Assembly (NCBI GenBank): GCA_030844625.1
Contig: JAUUNJ010000016.1
Coordinates: forward strand, 1-17,746
Length of the DNA: 17,746 nucleotides
Source: Roseburia sp.
GTDB lineage: Bacteria > Bacillota > Clostridia > Lachnospirales > Lachnospiraceae
Direction: 5' to 3'
The position numbers and the translations under genes were made by a program. Positions within the stretch are counted from its first letter, which is position 1; every line of letters starts with the position of its first letter. Positions 7,394 through 15,061 of this stretch are shown piece after piece. Under the pieces are notes generated by a model. It worked only from the letters and a program-made list of their open reading frames with translations, made no database searches and was not told the DNA's origin.

Positions 7394-8266
7394 ATGGATA
7401 AAAAAGTATTATTTAACGAGGCACTTGCATCTCTGGTAGAATTTGCATCTGCAAAGGGCAATGAAATTACTTCTGATGATGTCAAGTTATATTTTAAAGA
7501 TTTAATTGAAGATGAAAGCCAGTACAAATTTATTTATGACTATCTGGCAATTAATAAAATAAAAGTAGAGGGTTTTGTTCCAACCATAGACGAAGCAATA
7601 TGTGAAGATGCTGTTTCTCAGGATACTATTCCAGAGAAAACATCAGCTCTAATGGAATCCGAAGAAGAGTTGTCTTTTATTCAAATGTATATGTCAGAAC
7701 TGGAAGCAATTCCTCCTGTAGATGACCATGACAAGTCTGTACTTATTTCCCGTCTTTTAGATGGTGACACATCTGTTGTGGATAAGCTTGTGGAATGCCA
7801 TCTTTCACTGGTTGCAGAAATTGCCGGAACTTACCGTGGCAAAGGTGTAACTTTTGGAGACTTGATTCAGGAAGGAAATATCGGCCTTATGCTTGGTCTT
7901 TCTGAATATCATTCAGATGCCGGGAATTTTGACATATTCATTCGCAATAAAATAACTGGTGCCATAGAGGAAACTGTCAACGCGCAAATCAATTCAGACC
8001 GTATCGGCAGGCATCTGGCAGACAAACTGAATCAATTGGACACTGTCACAAAAAACTTAAGCGAAAAACTTGGACGTGTTCCGGAAATCCAAGAACTGGC
8101 TGAAGCTATGGGAATAACCAAAGATGAAGTTTCTCTTTTGTTAAAAACTTCTCTTGATACCTTATCTGTCAATGAAGATACACAGATTACTTCCGAAAAC
8201 ACTTCTTCAGAGGAAAATAATGTGCCAGAGAAAGACCCTCTGCAATGGAGAGTCAATAATAAATAA
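7394..8266 (+). CDS. Sigma-70-like protein lacking region 4, with a degenerate -10 recognition helix
   Basis: 290 residues. Residues 7-60 resemble sigma region 1.1, 93-127 region 1.2 (FIQMYMSELEAIPPV), 128-198 region 2, and 206-258 region 3 (LSEKLGRVPEIQELAEAMG). The protein ends in an acidic, unstructured tail (259-290), and there is no region 4, so no -35 binding. The core-polymerase contact in region 2.2 is well kept (DLIQEGNIGLMLGL, 156-169). The DNA-melting and -10 reading helix is not: where E. coli sigma-70 has FSTYATWWIRQAIT, this protein has FDIFIRNKITGAIE (179-192). Trp433/Trp434 become Asn185/Lys186, Gln437 becomes Gly189 and Thr440 becomes Glu192. I infer that it binds RNA polymerase but cannot by itself select an ordinary promoter. 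It could be a regulator, an antagonist or one half of a split sigma. GAGGTG lies 8 nt before the ATG. Only plus-strand gene here, monocistronic. Confidence 0.8.
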   Translation: MDKKVLFNEALASLVEFASAKGNEITSDDVKLYFKDLIEDESQYKFIYDYLAINKIKVEGFVPTIDEAICEDAVSQDTIPEKTSALMESEEELSFIQMYMSELEAIPPVDDHDKSVLISRLLDGDTSVVDKLVECHLSLVAEIAGTYRGKGVTFGDLIQEGNIGLMLGLSEYHSDAGNFDIFIRNKITGAIEETVNAQINSDRIGRHLADKLNQLDTVTKNLSEKLGRVPEIQELAEAMGITKDEVSLLLKTSLDTLSVNEDTQITSENTSSEENNVPEKDPLQWRVNNK

Positions 8267-8310
8267 AAACTGTGGATAGTTTATGAATTTAAAGCTATCC
8301 ACAGTTTTTT
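8265..8310. terminator. Bidirectional terminator between the sigma-like gene and the yesL-type gene
   Basis: ACTGTGGATAG (8269-8279) pairs perfectly with CTATCCACAGT (8295-8305). It is followed by T6 on the plus strand and by T5 on the minus strand (AAAAA at 8265-8269). It starts directly after the sigma-like stop codon, and its T-run overlaps the stop codon of the convergent gene, so it ends both transcripts. Confidence 0.9.
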
Positions 8311-8926
8311 ACTGCATATACTTTTTATATATTCTGTTTAGGATAAATGAGTTAATATATGCCACTCCCGAAAACCATATCAGTAATATCGCCAGCAGTT
8401 CCACTCCAAAATATTTTCCAAAATATAACAGTGAGATATAAGGTGATAAGGTTAATATTGTAATCACAATGGACCATGGAGCATGCCCTAAAGATATAAA
8501 AAGTGCGTTTTTCAATGTATTTTTTATTGTGTTCTCAAATGTACACTGTAACGTAAGGGCGTATATAATCACAAAAATGATTACAATCAGTGACAACAGC
8601 ATGAATCCCCTGAATAATGTCTGTGCAATTCCTTTTTCCATAAAACTAATAATATAGAAATCTATTAACGGAATCAGGGCAAGTACCATCAATATAAGCC
8701 ACATTATTGTGGACTGTTTAAAATTTTCCTTAAACGCCTGAAAAAAACTTCTTATAATGTAACTTTCCTTATTTTCTGCCATCTTTTTCGTAACAGAATA
8801 CATTGCCGTGGTGGCTGCACCGATGGTAAAGACCGGTATACAACATACCCAAAACAGTACATTCAGTATTACCAAATCTCCTAATCGGGATATAAAACCA
8901 AAAAACTTCCCATCTATATTAAACAT
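8309..8926 (-). CDS. DUF624 (YesL-type) membrane protein
   Basis: 205-residue integral membrane protein with about five hydrophobic segments (near 15-40, 73-96, 108-128, 145-170 and 172-192). The N-terminus (FGFISRLGDLVILNVLFWVCCIPVFTIGAATTAMY) is the family's hallmark, with the conserved CCIPVFTIGAATTA stretch. YesL-type proteins of unknown function recur beside sugar ABC transporters of the carbohydrate-uptake type and their regulators in Firmicutes. That fits its place 58 nt after the LacI-type gene at the end of the maltose cluster. GGAGG lies 10 nt before the ATG. The stop codon is inside the T-run of the shared terminator. No enzyme motif is visible; a role as an accessory to the transporter is inferred from context only. 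Confidence 0.88.
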   Translation of the reverse strand: MFNIDGKFFGFISRLGDLVILNVLFWVCCIPVFTIGAATTAMYSVTKKMAENKESYIIRSFFQAFKENFKQSTIMWLILMVLALIPLIDFYIISFMEKGIAQTLFRGFMLLSLIVIIFVIIYALTLQCTFENTIKNTLKNALFISLGHAPWSIVITILTLSPYISLLYFGKYFGVELLAILLIWFSGVAYINSFILNRIYKKYMQ

Positions 8927-8984
8927 TTTTCAATAACCTCCGTTATCTTATGCCTGCACTAACATCTGTTTCCTCAGAACATCT

Positions 8985-10025
8985 TTATACAGACGGATGA
9001 ATCTCTGCTACAGAATCCCGTTCCAACAAATCTGCATCAAAAATCAACTGTTGTTTTTCCGTATCACCATCGATTGCTTTCATCAATAATTCTATAGAGT
9101 TTTTTACCATCTGATCACATGGCTGCACCATTGTAGTAAGAGACGGATTATAATATTTTGTCATTTCTATCCCATCAAACCCCATAACGGAATAATCTTC
9201 AGGAATCCTTTTACCTGCGTCAAATATTGCCTTATAAACACCAAAGGCTATAAGATCAGAAATTGCATAAATTGCAGTGAAATCCTCTCCCGATTCTATT
9301 AACTCTTTTGTTACCTGATATCCATTGGCTGACGAATATTCCGGAATATCTGATTTCATAAATCTGACCAACCCCGGATCAAATTCTATTCCATTATCTT
9401 TCAATGCTTTTCTGTAACCTTCAAGCCGCAGTCTTCCAACTGCATAGTCGGTCTCTCTTCCCGAAATAATTGCAATTCTTTTATGCCCCTTTTTGCATAA
9501 ATAATCAACCGCTTTATAACTCTCTTTCTCATCATCTATAGAAACCGATAGACAGTTACGTTTCGGTGCATCCATATTAACGGCAACTGTACACAATACA
9601 TATGGAATTCCAATCAATCTCATTTTTTCTTCCGGATAGTCCATTAACCCTCCCAGAAAAATAATTCCCTTAAGACGTTTTTCCTTTGCCAGTTCTACCG
9701 CAACACTTGCATCATCCTGGTCTTCACCTACCGCATGTATCAAAAACGTATATTCCAGTTTCTTCAATTCCTCTTCAAATATTTTCAGCATTCCCTGAAA
9801 AAACTGGTTATCAATTCCTTTGATTAATAGCGCAATTGTATTTGATTCCGTCATTTTAAGATTTCTTGCACTGTTATTTGGCACATAATGATACTCTTCA
9901 ATTACCTTTAATATGCGCTCCTTCGTATTCTTGTTGATTCCCGGATCATCATTAATGGCTCTTGACACAGTACTTATACCTACATTACATATTCTTGCTA
10001 TATCTTTTATTGTAAGAGTTGACAT
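8985..10025 (-). CDS. LacI-family transcriptional regulator, probable maltose/maltodextrin repressor
   Basis: 346 residues. Residues 4-56 are a LacI-type helix-turn-helix plus hinge (TIKDIARICNVGISTVSRAINDDPGINKNT and the YVPNNSARNLK hinge helix). Residues 61-340 are a periplasmic-binding-protein-like sensor domain (TIALLIKGIDNQFFQGML; DLIAFGVYKAI; YSVMGFDG). This family binds symmetrical sites with a central CG and releases them on binding a sugar. Two such sites lie at the malE promoter in the same cluster, so this protein is the likely repressor, with a malto-oligosaccharide or related sugar as effector (inference). It has its own promoter, so it can be made when the operon is off. GGGGGAG sits 4 nt before the ATG. 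The symbol malR would be reasonable but is not proven. Confidence 0.9.
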   Translation of the reverse strand: MSTLTIKDIARICNVGISTVSRAINDDPGINKNTKERILKVIEEYHYVPNNSARNLKMTESNTIALLIKGIDNQFFQGMLKIFEEELKKLEYTFLIHAVGEDQDDASVAVELAKEKRLKGIIFLGGLMDYPEEKMRLIGIPYVLCTVAVNMDAPKRNCLSVSIDDEKESYKAVDYLCKKGHKRIAIISGRETDYAVGRLRLEGYRKALKDNGIEFDPGLVRFMKSDIPEYSSANGYQVTKELIESGEDFTAIYAISDLIAFGVYKAIFDAGKRIPEDYSVMGFDGIEMTKYYNPSLTTMVQPCDQMVKNSIELLMKAIDGDTEKQQLIFDADLLERDSVAEIHPSV

Positions 10026-10065
10026 ATAACTCCCCCTTTTCTAAATATGCTTTCTCGCCAGCGCC

Positions 10066-10094
10066 ATTATATCACAATGTATCGCGCACATCAA
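10066..10094 (-). promoter_or_regulatory. Predicted promoter of the LacI-family gene, inside a duplicated element
   Basis: On the minus strand TTGATG (10089-10094) and a perfect TATAAT (10066-10071) are 17 bp apart, predicting a leader of about 35 nt. The -35 and spacer belong to copy 1 of the 31-bp repeat. The 10082-10089 arm of an 8-bp inverted repeat overlaps the upstream part of the spacer, so a hairpin or bound protein there would interfere with this promoter. Confidence 0.68.
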
Positions 10095-10101
10095 ATTGCT
10101 T
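10071..10101 (-). repeat. 31-bp direct repeat, copy 1
   Basis: Copy 1 of a 31-bp sequence that differs from copy 2 (10152-10182) at one position (G here, C in copy 2, in TATCGCGCACAT versus TATCCCGCACAT). Copy 1 contains the first arm of the perfect inverted repeat TCGCGCAC (10082-10089) and GTGCGCGA (10109-10116), and supplies the -35 and spacer of the regulator promoter. The single base change removes the palindrome from copy 2. Confidence 0.85.
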
Positions 10102-10114
10102 CGCAAAGTGCGCG

Positions 10115-10150
10115 AGCAGGTAATCAATCGCTTTGCGATTGGTTACATAC
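10115..10150. repeat. Palindromic hairpin element between the two direct repeats
   Basis: The 27-base segment centred on CAATCGC-TTT-GCGATTG forms a 12-bp stem with one G-T pair (GTAATC outer arm, GGTTAC outer arm) and a 3-nt loop. With the adjacent 8-bp palindrome it makes a two-hairpin unit in 80 bp, the shape of repetitive extragenic palindromic elements. It lies downstream of malQ and upstream of the regulator. Confidence 0.7.
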
Positions 10151-10151
10151 C

Positions 10152-10182
10152 ATCACAATGTATCCCGCACATCAAATTGCTT
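10152..10182 (-). repeat. 31-bp direct repeat, copy 2
   Basis: Second copy, exactly 81 bp from copy 1. On the minus strand it keeps the TTGATG box and spacer of the promoter, but at the -10 position has GTATGT instead of TATAAT, so it would be a poor promoter. It sits right after the malQ terminator. Confidence 0.85.
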
Positions 10183-10187
10183 AAACC

Positions 10188-10228
10188 ATAAAGGCTGTAA
10201 CGGGCATTTTCATCCCCGTCACAGCCTC
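10188..10228 (-). terminator. Rho-independent terminator of the malQ transcript
   Basis: On the minus strand AGGCTGTGACGGG pairs with CCCGTTACAGCCT around a 10-nt loop, followed by TTTATGGTTT. The stem is GC-rich and starts directly after the malQ stop codon. It separates the transport/metabolism genes from the regulator gene. Confidence 0.78.
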
Positions 10229-10231
10229 TCC

Positions 10232-11722
10232 CTATGCCCTGCCATATAATACAGTATACTTTCTTATTTTTTCTATCAGTTCATCACTTAACTGCTCCTC
10301 AGAAACACGCCACTTCCAATTCATGCCAAGAGTAGACGGCGTATTCATTCGCGCCTCATTCCCCAGACAAAGATAATCCTGAATTGGAATAATACAATAA
10401 TTGGCAGTGGAAGACTGAGCCAGTCTTATCATCTCAAAAACAATATCCTGCTTTTTCTTTATGTCCTTTCCTATATATTCCCTGATCCGTTCTATTTCGT
10501 CCGGCAATATATTGTTCAGCCAGCCTAATAAGGTTTCATTGTCATGGGTTCCCGTATAAACCACGCAGTTTTTATCATAGTTATAGGGAAGATATTCTGC
10601 CGGTCCACTGGAATCTCTGGAGTCAAAAGCAAACTCCATCACTTTCATATTTGGAAAACCACAATCCTTTACTAATTGCCTTACTGTATCAGTGATATAT
10701 CCCAAATCCTCTGCTATAATCTGTATATCACCAAGTCGTACCTTTATTACATTGAACAAATCTATTCCCGGTCCATTTTCCCAATGTCCACCAGTAGCAT
10801 CTTCAGCATCTGCCGGAATTGAAAAGTATTGGTCAAAGCCTCTAAAATGATCGATTCGTATCACATCATATAACTGACTGCATTTTTCAATACGCTTTAC
10901 CCACCATTCATAGCCCGTTCTTCTGTGATAATCCCATTGATACAACGGATTGCCCCATAACTGACCTGTGGCTGAAAATCCATCCGGAGGACATCCCGCA
11001 ACAGCTTTCGGTCTCCCCTCTTCATCCATCTGGAATAATTCGGGGTGCGCCCATACATCTGCGCTGTCATATGCCACATATATAGGAATATCTCCTATAA
11101 TTTTAATGCCTTTGCTATTGGCATATTGCTTTAAGTCAAACCATTGCCTGTAAAATTCGTACTGAATAAACTCATAAAACTCTATTTCATAATATAGCTC
11201 TCTCTGATAATACTCCATAGAGTATCCCCATCTGAGCCTTATATCTTCTGCCCACTGATCAAAGCTTTTCCCACTGAATCTGGTTTTTACTGCCATGAAT
11301 ATGGCATAATCCCTCAACCAGAATCCATTCTCTTCCCTAAAGTTATGAAAGTCCTCTCTCTCTGCTATTCTGCTTCTCTCATATGCTTTTCTGAGCAGTT
11401 TAAACCTTTCTTTATATAGTCTTTCATAATCTATGGAGCTTGTGTACTCACCAAAGTCAGCCTGATCACATTCTTTCTCTGTCAAAAGTTTCTGTTCAAT
11501 TAAGCTTTCCAGACTAATAAAATATGGATTGCCCGCAAATGTGGAAAATGACTGATATGGCGAATCTCCATAACTTGTAGGACCTATGGGCAATATCTGC
11601 CAATATTTTTGTCCTGCTTTTTCCAGAAAATCCACAAATTTGTATGCTTCTTTTGAAAAGCACCCGATACCGTATTTACCAGGCAGGCTGAAAATAGGTA
11701 ATAAAATTCCACTGGCTCTCAT
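10232..11722 (-). CDS. malQ: 4-alpha-glucanotransferase (amylomaltase, GH77)
   Basis: Cytoplasmic enzyme that transfers 4-alpha-glucan segments between malto-oligosaccharides, releasing glucose. 496 residues is the usual bacterial GH77 length. Catalytic residues are all present: nucleophile Asp291 in IRIDHFRGFD, acid/base Glu338 in IIAEDLG, and the transition-state stabiliser Asp394 in GTHDNET. Other landmarks are WQILPIGPTSYGDSPYQ (41-57) and the active-site loop DGFSATGQLWGNPLY (247-261). AAGGAGGG lies just before the ATG, and the gene starts 16 nt after the malG-type stop, so it belongs to the same transcript. Its presence identifies the imported sugar as maltose or maltodextrin. No maltose phosphorylase or amylase gene is visible in the window. 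Confidence 0.97.
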   Translation of the reverse strand: MRASGILLPIFSLPGKYGIGCFSKEAYKFVDFLEKAGQKYWQILPIGPTSYGDSPYQSFSTFAGNPYFISLESLIEQKLLTEKECDQADFGEYTSSIDYERLYKERFKLLRKAYERSRIAEREDFHNFREENGFWLRDYAIFMAVKTRFSGKSFDQWAEDIRLRWGYSMEYYQRELYYEIEFYEFIQYEFYRQWFDLKQYANSKGIKIIGDIPIYVAYDSADVWAHPELFQMDEEGRPKAVAGCPPDGFSATGQLWGNPLYQWDYHRRTGYEWWVKRIEKCSQLYDVIRIDHFRGFDQYFSIPADAEDATGGHWENGPGIDLFNVIKVRLGDIQIIAEDLGYITDTVRQLVKDCGFPNMKVMEFAFDSRDSSGPAEYLPYNYDKNCVVYTGTHDNETLLGWLNNILPDEIERIREYIGKDIKKKQDIVFEMIRLAQSSTANYCIIPIQDYLCLGNEARMNTPSTLGMNWKWRVSEEQLSDELIEKIRKYTVLYGRA

Positions 11723-11738
11723 AATCCCTCCTTAACTC

Positions 11739-12614
11739 TTATCCTTTAACTGCACCTGCCGCAACACCCTTTATAATATATTTCTGGCATGTTAAATAGA
11801 ATAAAATAACCGGTATTATACTTAATATAATTAATGCCATAATTGCACCCAGATCCACCGACCCATAACTTCCCTGTAAGTATTGGATATGAATTGGAAT
11901 TGTCATGTATGATGTACGATCCAATACCAGATATGGTAACAGGTAATCATTCCAGATCCACATAATTTCCAAAATACCTACAGAAATCATTGTTGGCTTA
12001 AGCATTGGTAAAACTACAATGAAAAATGTACGAATAGCCCCACATCCATCAATAGCTGCGGCTTCTTCTATTTCCAGCGGAAGTCCTTTCACAAATCCGG
12101 TAAACATAAATACCGCCATACCGGCTCCAAATCCCAGATAGATTATCGGTATTGTCCAAGGTGTATTTAAATTTAATGAGTCTGCTGTTTTTGCCAATGT
12201 AAACATTACCATCTGGAATGGTACCACCATTGAAAATACAAACAGATAATATACTATTTTGCAAACCGTACTGTTTACTCTTGCTATATACCATGCTGCC
12301 ATTGATGTGCAAAAGAGAATCAAAATCGTTGAAAGCAAAGTAATCACAAAACTAAACAATACTGATTTTAAAAAAGGATAATTTCCAAAAGTAAATCCTT
12401 TAATATAATTAGCCCATGCCACAAAACTTTCTCCTGCCGGCCATGAAAATGTATGGGTTTTAACAAATGTATTTGCCTTAAAAGAATTCATTAAAACTAC
12501 AAATATAGGACTAATATATATGATTGTTACTACAGATAAAATTGCTGTAATCAATTTGCCATGTTTTATAGGCGTAGCATTTTTTTCTTGATTTTTTTTC
12601 TTGTGTTCTTTCAT
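11739..12614 (-). CDS. malG: ABC sugar transporter permease, MalG-type
   Basis: Inner subunit of a CUT1 carbohydrate ABC importer. 291 residues with six predicted membrane segments (about 22-43, 83-108, 118-141, 155-175, 209-231 and 255-280). The EAA loop that docks to the ATPase is at 183-204 (EEAAAIDGCGAIRTFFIVVLP). The start ATG shares its A with the TAA stop of the upstream permease (TAATG), so the two are translated in step, giving equal amounts for the heterodimer. The N-terminal cytoplasmic tail is Lys-rich. The specificity for maltodextrin is taken from malQ downstream. No ATP-binding subunit is encoded beside it; CUT1 systems of Gram-positives commonly use a shared MsmK/MsiK-type ATPase. 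Confidence 0.92.
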   Translation of the reverse strand: MKEHKKKNQEKNATPIKHGKLITAILSVVTIIYISPIFVVLMNSFKANTFVKTHTFSWPAGESFVAWANYIKGFTFGNYPFLKSVLFSFVITLLSTILILFCTSMAAWYIARVNSTVCKIVYYLFVFSMVVPFQMVMFTLAKTADSLNLNTPWTIPIIYLGFGAGMAVFMFTGFVKGLPLEIEEAAAIDGCGAIRTFFIVVLPMLKPTMISVGILEIMWIWNDYLLPYLVLDRTSYMTIPIHIQYLQGSYGSVDLGAIMALIILSIIPVILFYLTCQKYIIKGVAAGAVKG

Positions 12615-13540
12615 TATTGCTGCACCTCCTTCGACCGTGTTGCTCTAAGCTGAATAATTGAAATAGCGGCTACCAGTACAAAGAATATAACTGCTTTTGC
12701 CTGTGCAACACCTCTGGCTGATACATTTTGACCATAAAATGTATTGTATATATTAAGTGCTAACATTTCTGTTGTTTTAATTACTGTTCCATCAGCCTCA
12801 AATTCAAATGGCTGTCCACCTGTTAACGCCATATTTTGATCAAACAGTTTAAATCCATTGGTCAATGTCAAAAACAGACATATTGTAATAGATGGCATAA
12901 TATTTGGTATTGTAACATGTATCAATGTTTTCCACTTGCTGGCCCCATCTATTTTTGCTGCCTCAATTAAATCTTCCGGAACAGCCTGCAGCCCTGCAAT
13001 ATAAATAATCATCATATATCCAATCTGCTGCCAGCACATTAAAATAATCAACCCCCAGAACCCATACCTTGTCTCCATTAATATAGATGTATTAAATCTG
13101 CTTAAAACACCATTAAAAATCATACTCCAAATATATCCAAGCACGATACCGCCAATAAGGTTCGGCATAAAGAATGCCGTTCGAAACAAGTTCGCTCCCT
13201 TTATTCCTAATGTTAAAAGATAAGCAACCGCAAAAGCTAACAAGTTGATAATCAGCAAGGATACAATAGCATACAATGCCGTATACCAAAATGCATGTAT
13301 AAACGTTTCATCCTGAAATGCACTGATATAATTGCCTATCCCTTTCCATTGGGCATCGCTTGTTGTTGTAAATGAACAAAATGACAAGTATACTCCTTTA
13401 AGAAACGGATATATAAACCCTATGGCAAATGCTGCCAGAGTAGGTGCCAAAAAAAGTAAAAAACATCTTTGAATCGGTCGACGCAGTAAACTGGATGTTA
13501 CTTGTGATTCATTTTTTTTATATTTTGTCTTTTTTCCCAC
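12614..13540 (-). CDS. malF: ABC sugar transporter permease, MalF-type
   Basis: 308-residue partner permease of the CUT1 importer. Six membrane segments (about 27-52, 85-109, 122-142, 161-183, 216-236 and 279-299). EAA loop at 192-213 (IEAAKIDGASKWKTLIHVTIP). The ALTGGQP segment (238-244) before the last membrane helix is typical. It lacks the long periplasmic insertion of the E. coli MalF, as Gram-positive members do. It starts 144 nt after the binding-protein stop; the gap contains a stable hairpin (13576-13602) that may reduce permease expression relative to the lipoprotein. The ATG at 13540 is preceded by AAAAGGAGAC, a good ribosome site. Confidence 0.92.
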   Translation of the reverse strand: MGKKTKYKKNESQVTSSLLRRPIQRCFLLFLAPTLAAFAIGFIYPFLKGVYLSFCSFTTTSDAQWKGIGNYISAFQDETFIHAFWYTALYAIVSLLIINLLAFAVAYLLTLGIKGANLFRTAFFMPNLIGGIVLGYIWSMIFNGVLSRFNTSILMETRYGFWGLIILMCWQQIGYMMIIYIAGLQAVPEDLIEAAKIDGASKWKTLIHVTIPNIMPSITICLFLTLTNGFKLFDQNMALTGGQPFEFEADGTVIKTTEMLALNIYNTFYGQNVSARGVAQAKAVIFFVLVAAISIIQLRATRSKEVQQ

Positions 13541-13575
13541 AACTGTCTCCTTTTCAATGGTTTCTTTTATATAAT

Positions 13576-13602
13576 TGGAGCGAGCAATTAATGCCCGCTC
13601 CA
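13576..13602 (-). ncRNA. Intercistronic hairpin between the binding-protein and permease genes
   Basis: GGAGCGaGC and GCcCGCTCC form a 9-position stem with one mismatch around AATTAAT. The downstream bases on the minus strand (CAATTATATAAAAG) are not a T-run, so it looks like an mRNA stabilising or processing structure rather than a full terminator. Such structures between a binding-protein gene and permease genes commonly let the binding protein be made in excess. Confidence 0.5.
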
Positions 13603-13684
13603 GCCATTTAATTCTTTTATAAATATAATTACTATATAACTAAACTAATTTTTCTGTTTAACTTTCTTAATACTAATTGTGCAA

Positions 13685-14974
13685 TTATTGATTTGCTGCC
13701 TTATACTGTGTTGCCCATCCTTCAACAAATGCTGTCTTAACATCATCCCATTTTCCGCCAGCATCATATTTGTTCATAGCTGCTACAAGGCTTGCTCTCC
13801 AATCGTCTACATTTGGTGTGTAGTTAAATGCCCAGTCAACATTATAGTTGCCTGCTTCAATTAAATCGTTTGCATTTGTTAAAAATACATTTCCACTATC
13901 TGCTGCTGATTTGTAAGGAATAGCGCCAAACTGTTCAGCCATCATTTTTGTTCCTTCTTCAGATGTTACTAACCACTTCATAAATTCAAGCGTAGCTTTT
14001 ATGTCTTCTTCTGATGCCTTTGAATTAACTGCCCAGCAGTTTTCTGTACCAGAGCAAAGACCAGCTTTTTCTTCGCCTTCTACTCCACAGTAGATCGGAA
14101 TCATCTGCATATCTTCATCACTAATTGCTTTACTCAGTTCTGCATATTCCCATGTACCATTCTGATAGAATACAGCTTCTTCATTCTTGAATTCAGCCTG
14201 AGCATCATATCCACCTGTTGCTAAACTATTTTTGTCATATTTACTATTTGAAATATAAAGATCCCATACCTGTTTGAAGTTATCAAGATATGTTCCCTTT
14301 ATGGTTGCAGGGCATTCTGTCCAGCCGTCATCTCTTGACTCATAGTATAATGCCAAGTTTGCCAAATGTCCTGTAAATCTCCAGGATGATGAATCATCCA
14401 TACCCGATGATGTAAATGCATCAAATCCCAGTTCTTCTGCTCTCTTATGAATATCCTCTGCTACACTCTTTAATGAATCAAAGTTTGTAATATCTGCCAC
14501 TTCATATCCAGCCTTTTTAAGTAATTTCTTATTAACAATAATTCCGTAACTTTCGTAACAATAACCTATTGAACAAACCTTTCCGCTTTCATCTGTTAAG
14601 TTAAAGGAATCCGTGTTTAATTCTTTAAATACATCTGTGTCCTTAAGATCATAGCAATAATCTTTCCAAGTTGAAACGGCTGCCTGGTTTCCTACCACAA
14701 ATAATGTAGGTGCATCTGATTTTTCCATTTCAGCAGTTAAAGTTGATTCATAAGTTCCAGAAGCTGCTGTCACAACTTTTACATCAACTCCTGTCTCTTC
14801 TTTATAAGTTTTTGCAATCCCCTGCAAAGCTTCATCAGCTTCCGGTTTAAAGTTCAACCAATAAACTGATCCTTTTGTTTCCTTTGTTTCTTCTTTTTCA
14901 CTACTTCCGCAACCTGCAAAAAGTCCCGCTACCATAGTCACACAAAGTGCTAAACCTAATAATTTTCTCCGCAT
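13685..14974 (-). CDS. malE: Extracellular sugar-binding lipoprotein (solute-binding protein family 1), MalE-type
   Basis: Lipoprotein that captures the sugar outside the membrane for the CUT1 importer. Starting at ATG 14974 (AAAGGAAG upstream) the protein has 429 residues: signal peptide MRRKLLGLALCVTMVAGLFA, lipobox LFAGC with lipidated Cys22, a short charged linker (SSEKEETKE), then the two-lobed family 1 fold. The family's first segment is seen at about 35-75 (ADEALQGIAKTYKEETGVDVKVV), and EEGTKMMAEQFGAIPYKS towards the C-terminus is characteristic. A longer reading frame begins 54 nt upstream, but it would place 18 unhelpful residues ahead of the signal peptide, so the inner start is chosen. 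Expression is probably controlled by the two operators at 15041-15088. The exact oligosaccharide is inferred from malQ. Confidence 0.93.
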   Translation of the reverse strand: MRRKLLGLALCVTMVAGLFAGCGSSEKEETKETKGSVYWLNFKPEADEALQGIAKTYKEETGVDVKVVTAASGTYESTLTAEMEKSDAPTLFVVGNQAAVSTWKDYCYDLKDTDVFKELNTDSFNLTDESGKVCSIGYCYESYGIIVNKKLLKKAGYEVADITNFDSLKSVAEDIHKRAEELGFDAFTSSGMDDSSSWRFTGHLANLALYYESRDDGWTECPATIKGTYLDNFKQVWDLYISNSKYDKNSLATGGYDAQAEFKNEEAVFYQNGTWEYAELSKAISDEDMQMIPIYCGVEGEEKAGLCSGTENCWAVNSKASEEDIKATLEFMKWLVTSEEGTKMMAEQFGAIPYKSAADSGNVFLTNANDLIEAGNYNVDWAFNYTPNVDDWRASLVAAMNKYDAGGKWDDVKTAFVEGWATQYKAANQ

Positions 14975-15023
14975 AATCTGTTCTTCCTTTCTTTTTAATA
15001 TAATATTATTTAGTCCCGCTATC

Positions 15024-15043
15024 ACCAATAAACATTTATTGGT
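15024..15043. repeat. Palindrome in the leader of the binding-protein gene
   Basis: ACCAATAAA and TTTATTGGT are perfectly complementary 9-bp arms around CA. It lies in the untranslated leader and its right end overlaps operator 2, so it could be a protein site or a leader hairpin. Confidence 0.6.
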
Positions 15044-15052
15044 AACGTTTCC
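15041..15052 (-). promoter_or_regulatory. LacI-family operator 2 (downstream of the start of transcription)
   Basis: GGTAACGTTTCC, a near-palindrome with the central CG expected for LacI-family proteins. The CG centres of operators 1 and 2 are 36 bp apart. It lies near +4 to +15 of the predicted transcript. Confidence 0.72.
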
Positions 15053-15061
15053 TATAACCTG

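Noticed and set aside
10071..10182. A CRISPR array (two 31-bp repeats with a spacer-sized gap)
   Set aside because: Only two copies, the gap is 50 bp and itself palindromic, and no cas gene is nearby.
12049..12312. Second minus-strand frame inside the MalG-type gene
   Set aside because: It is an out-of-frame shadow of the permease, with no start signal of its own.
14975..15028. Upstream ATG for the binding protein
   Set aside because: It would add 18 residues ahead of a perfect lipoprotein signal, and the AAAGGAAG site fits the inner ATG.
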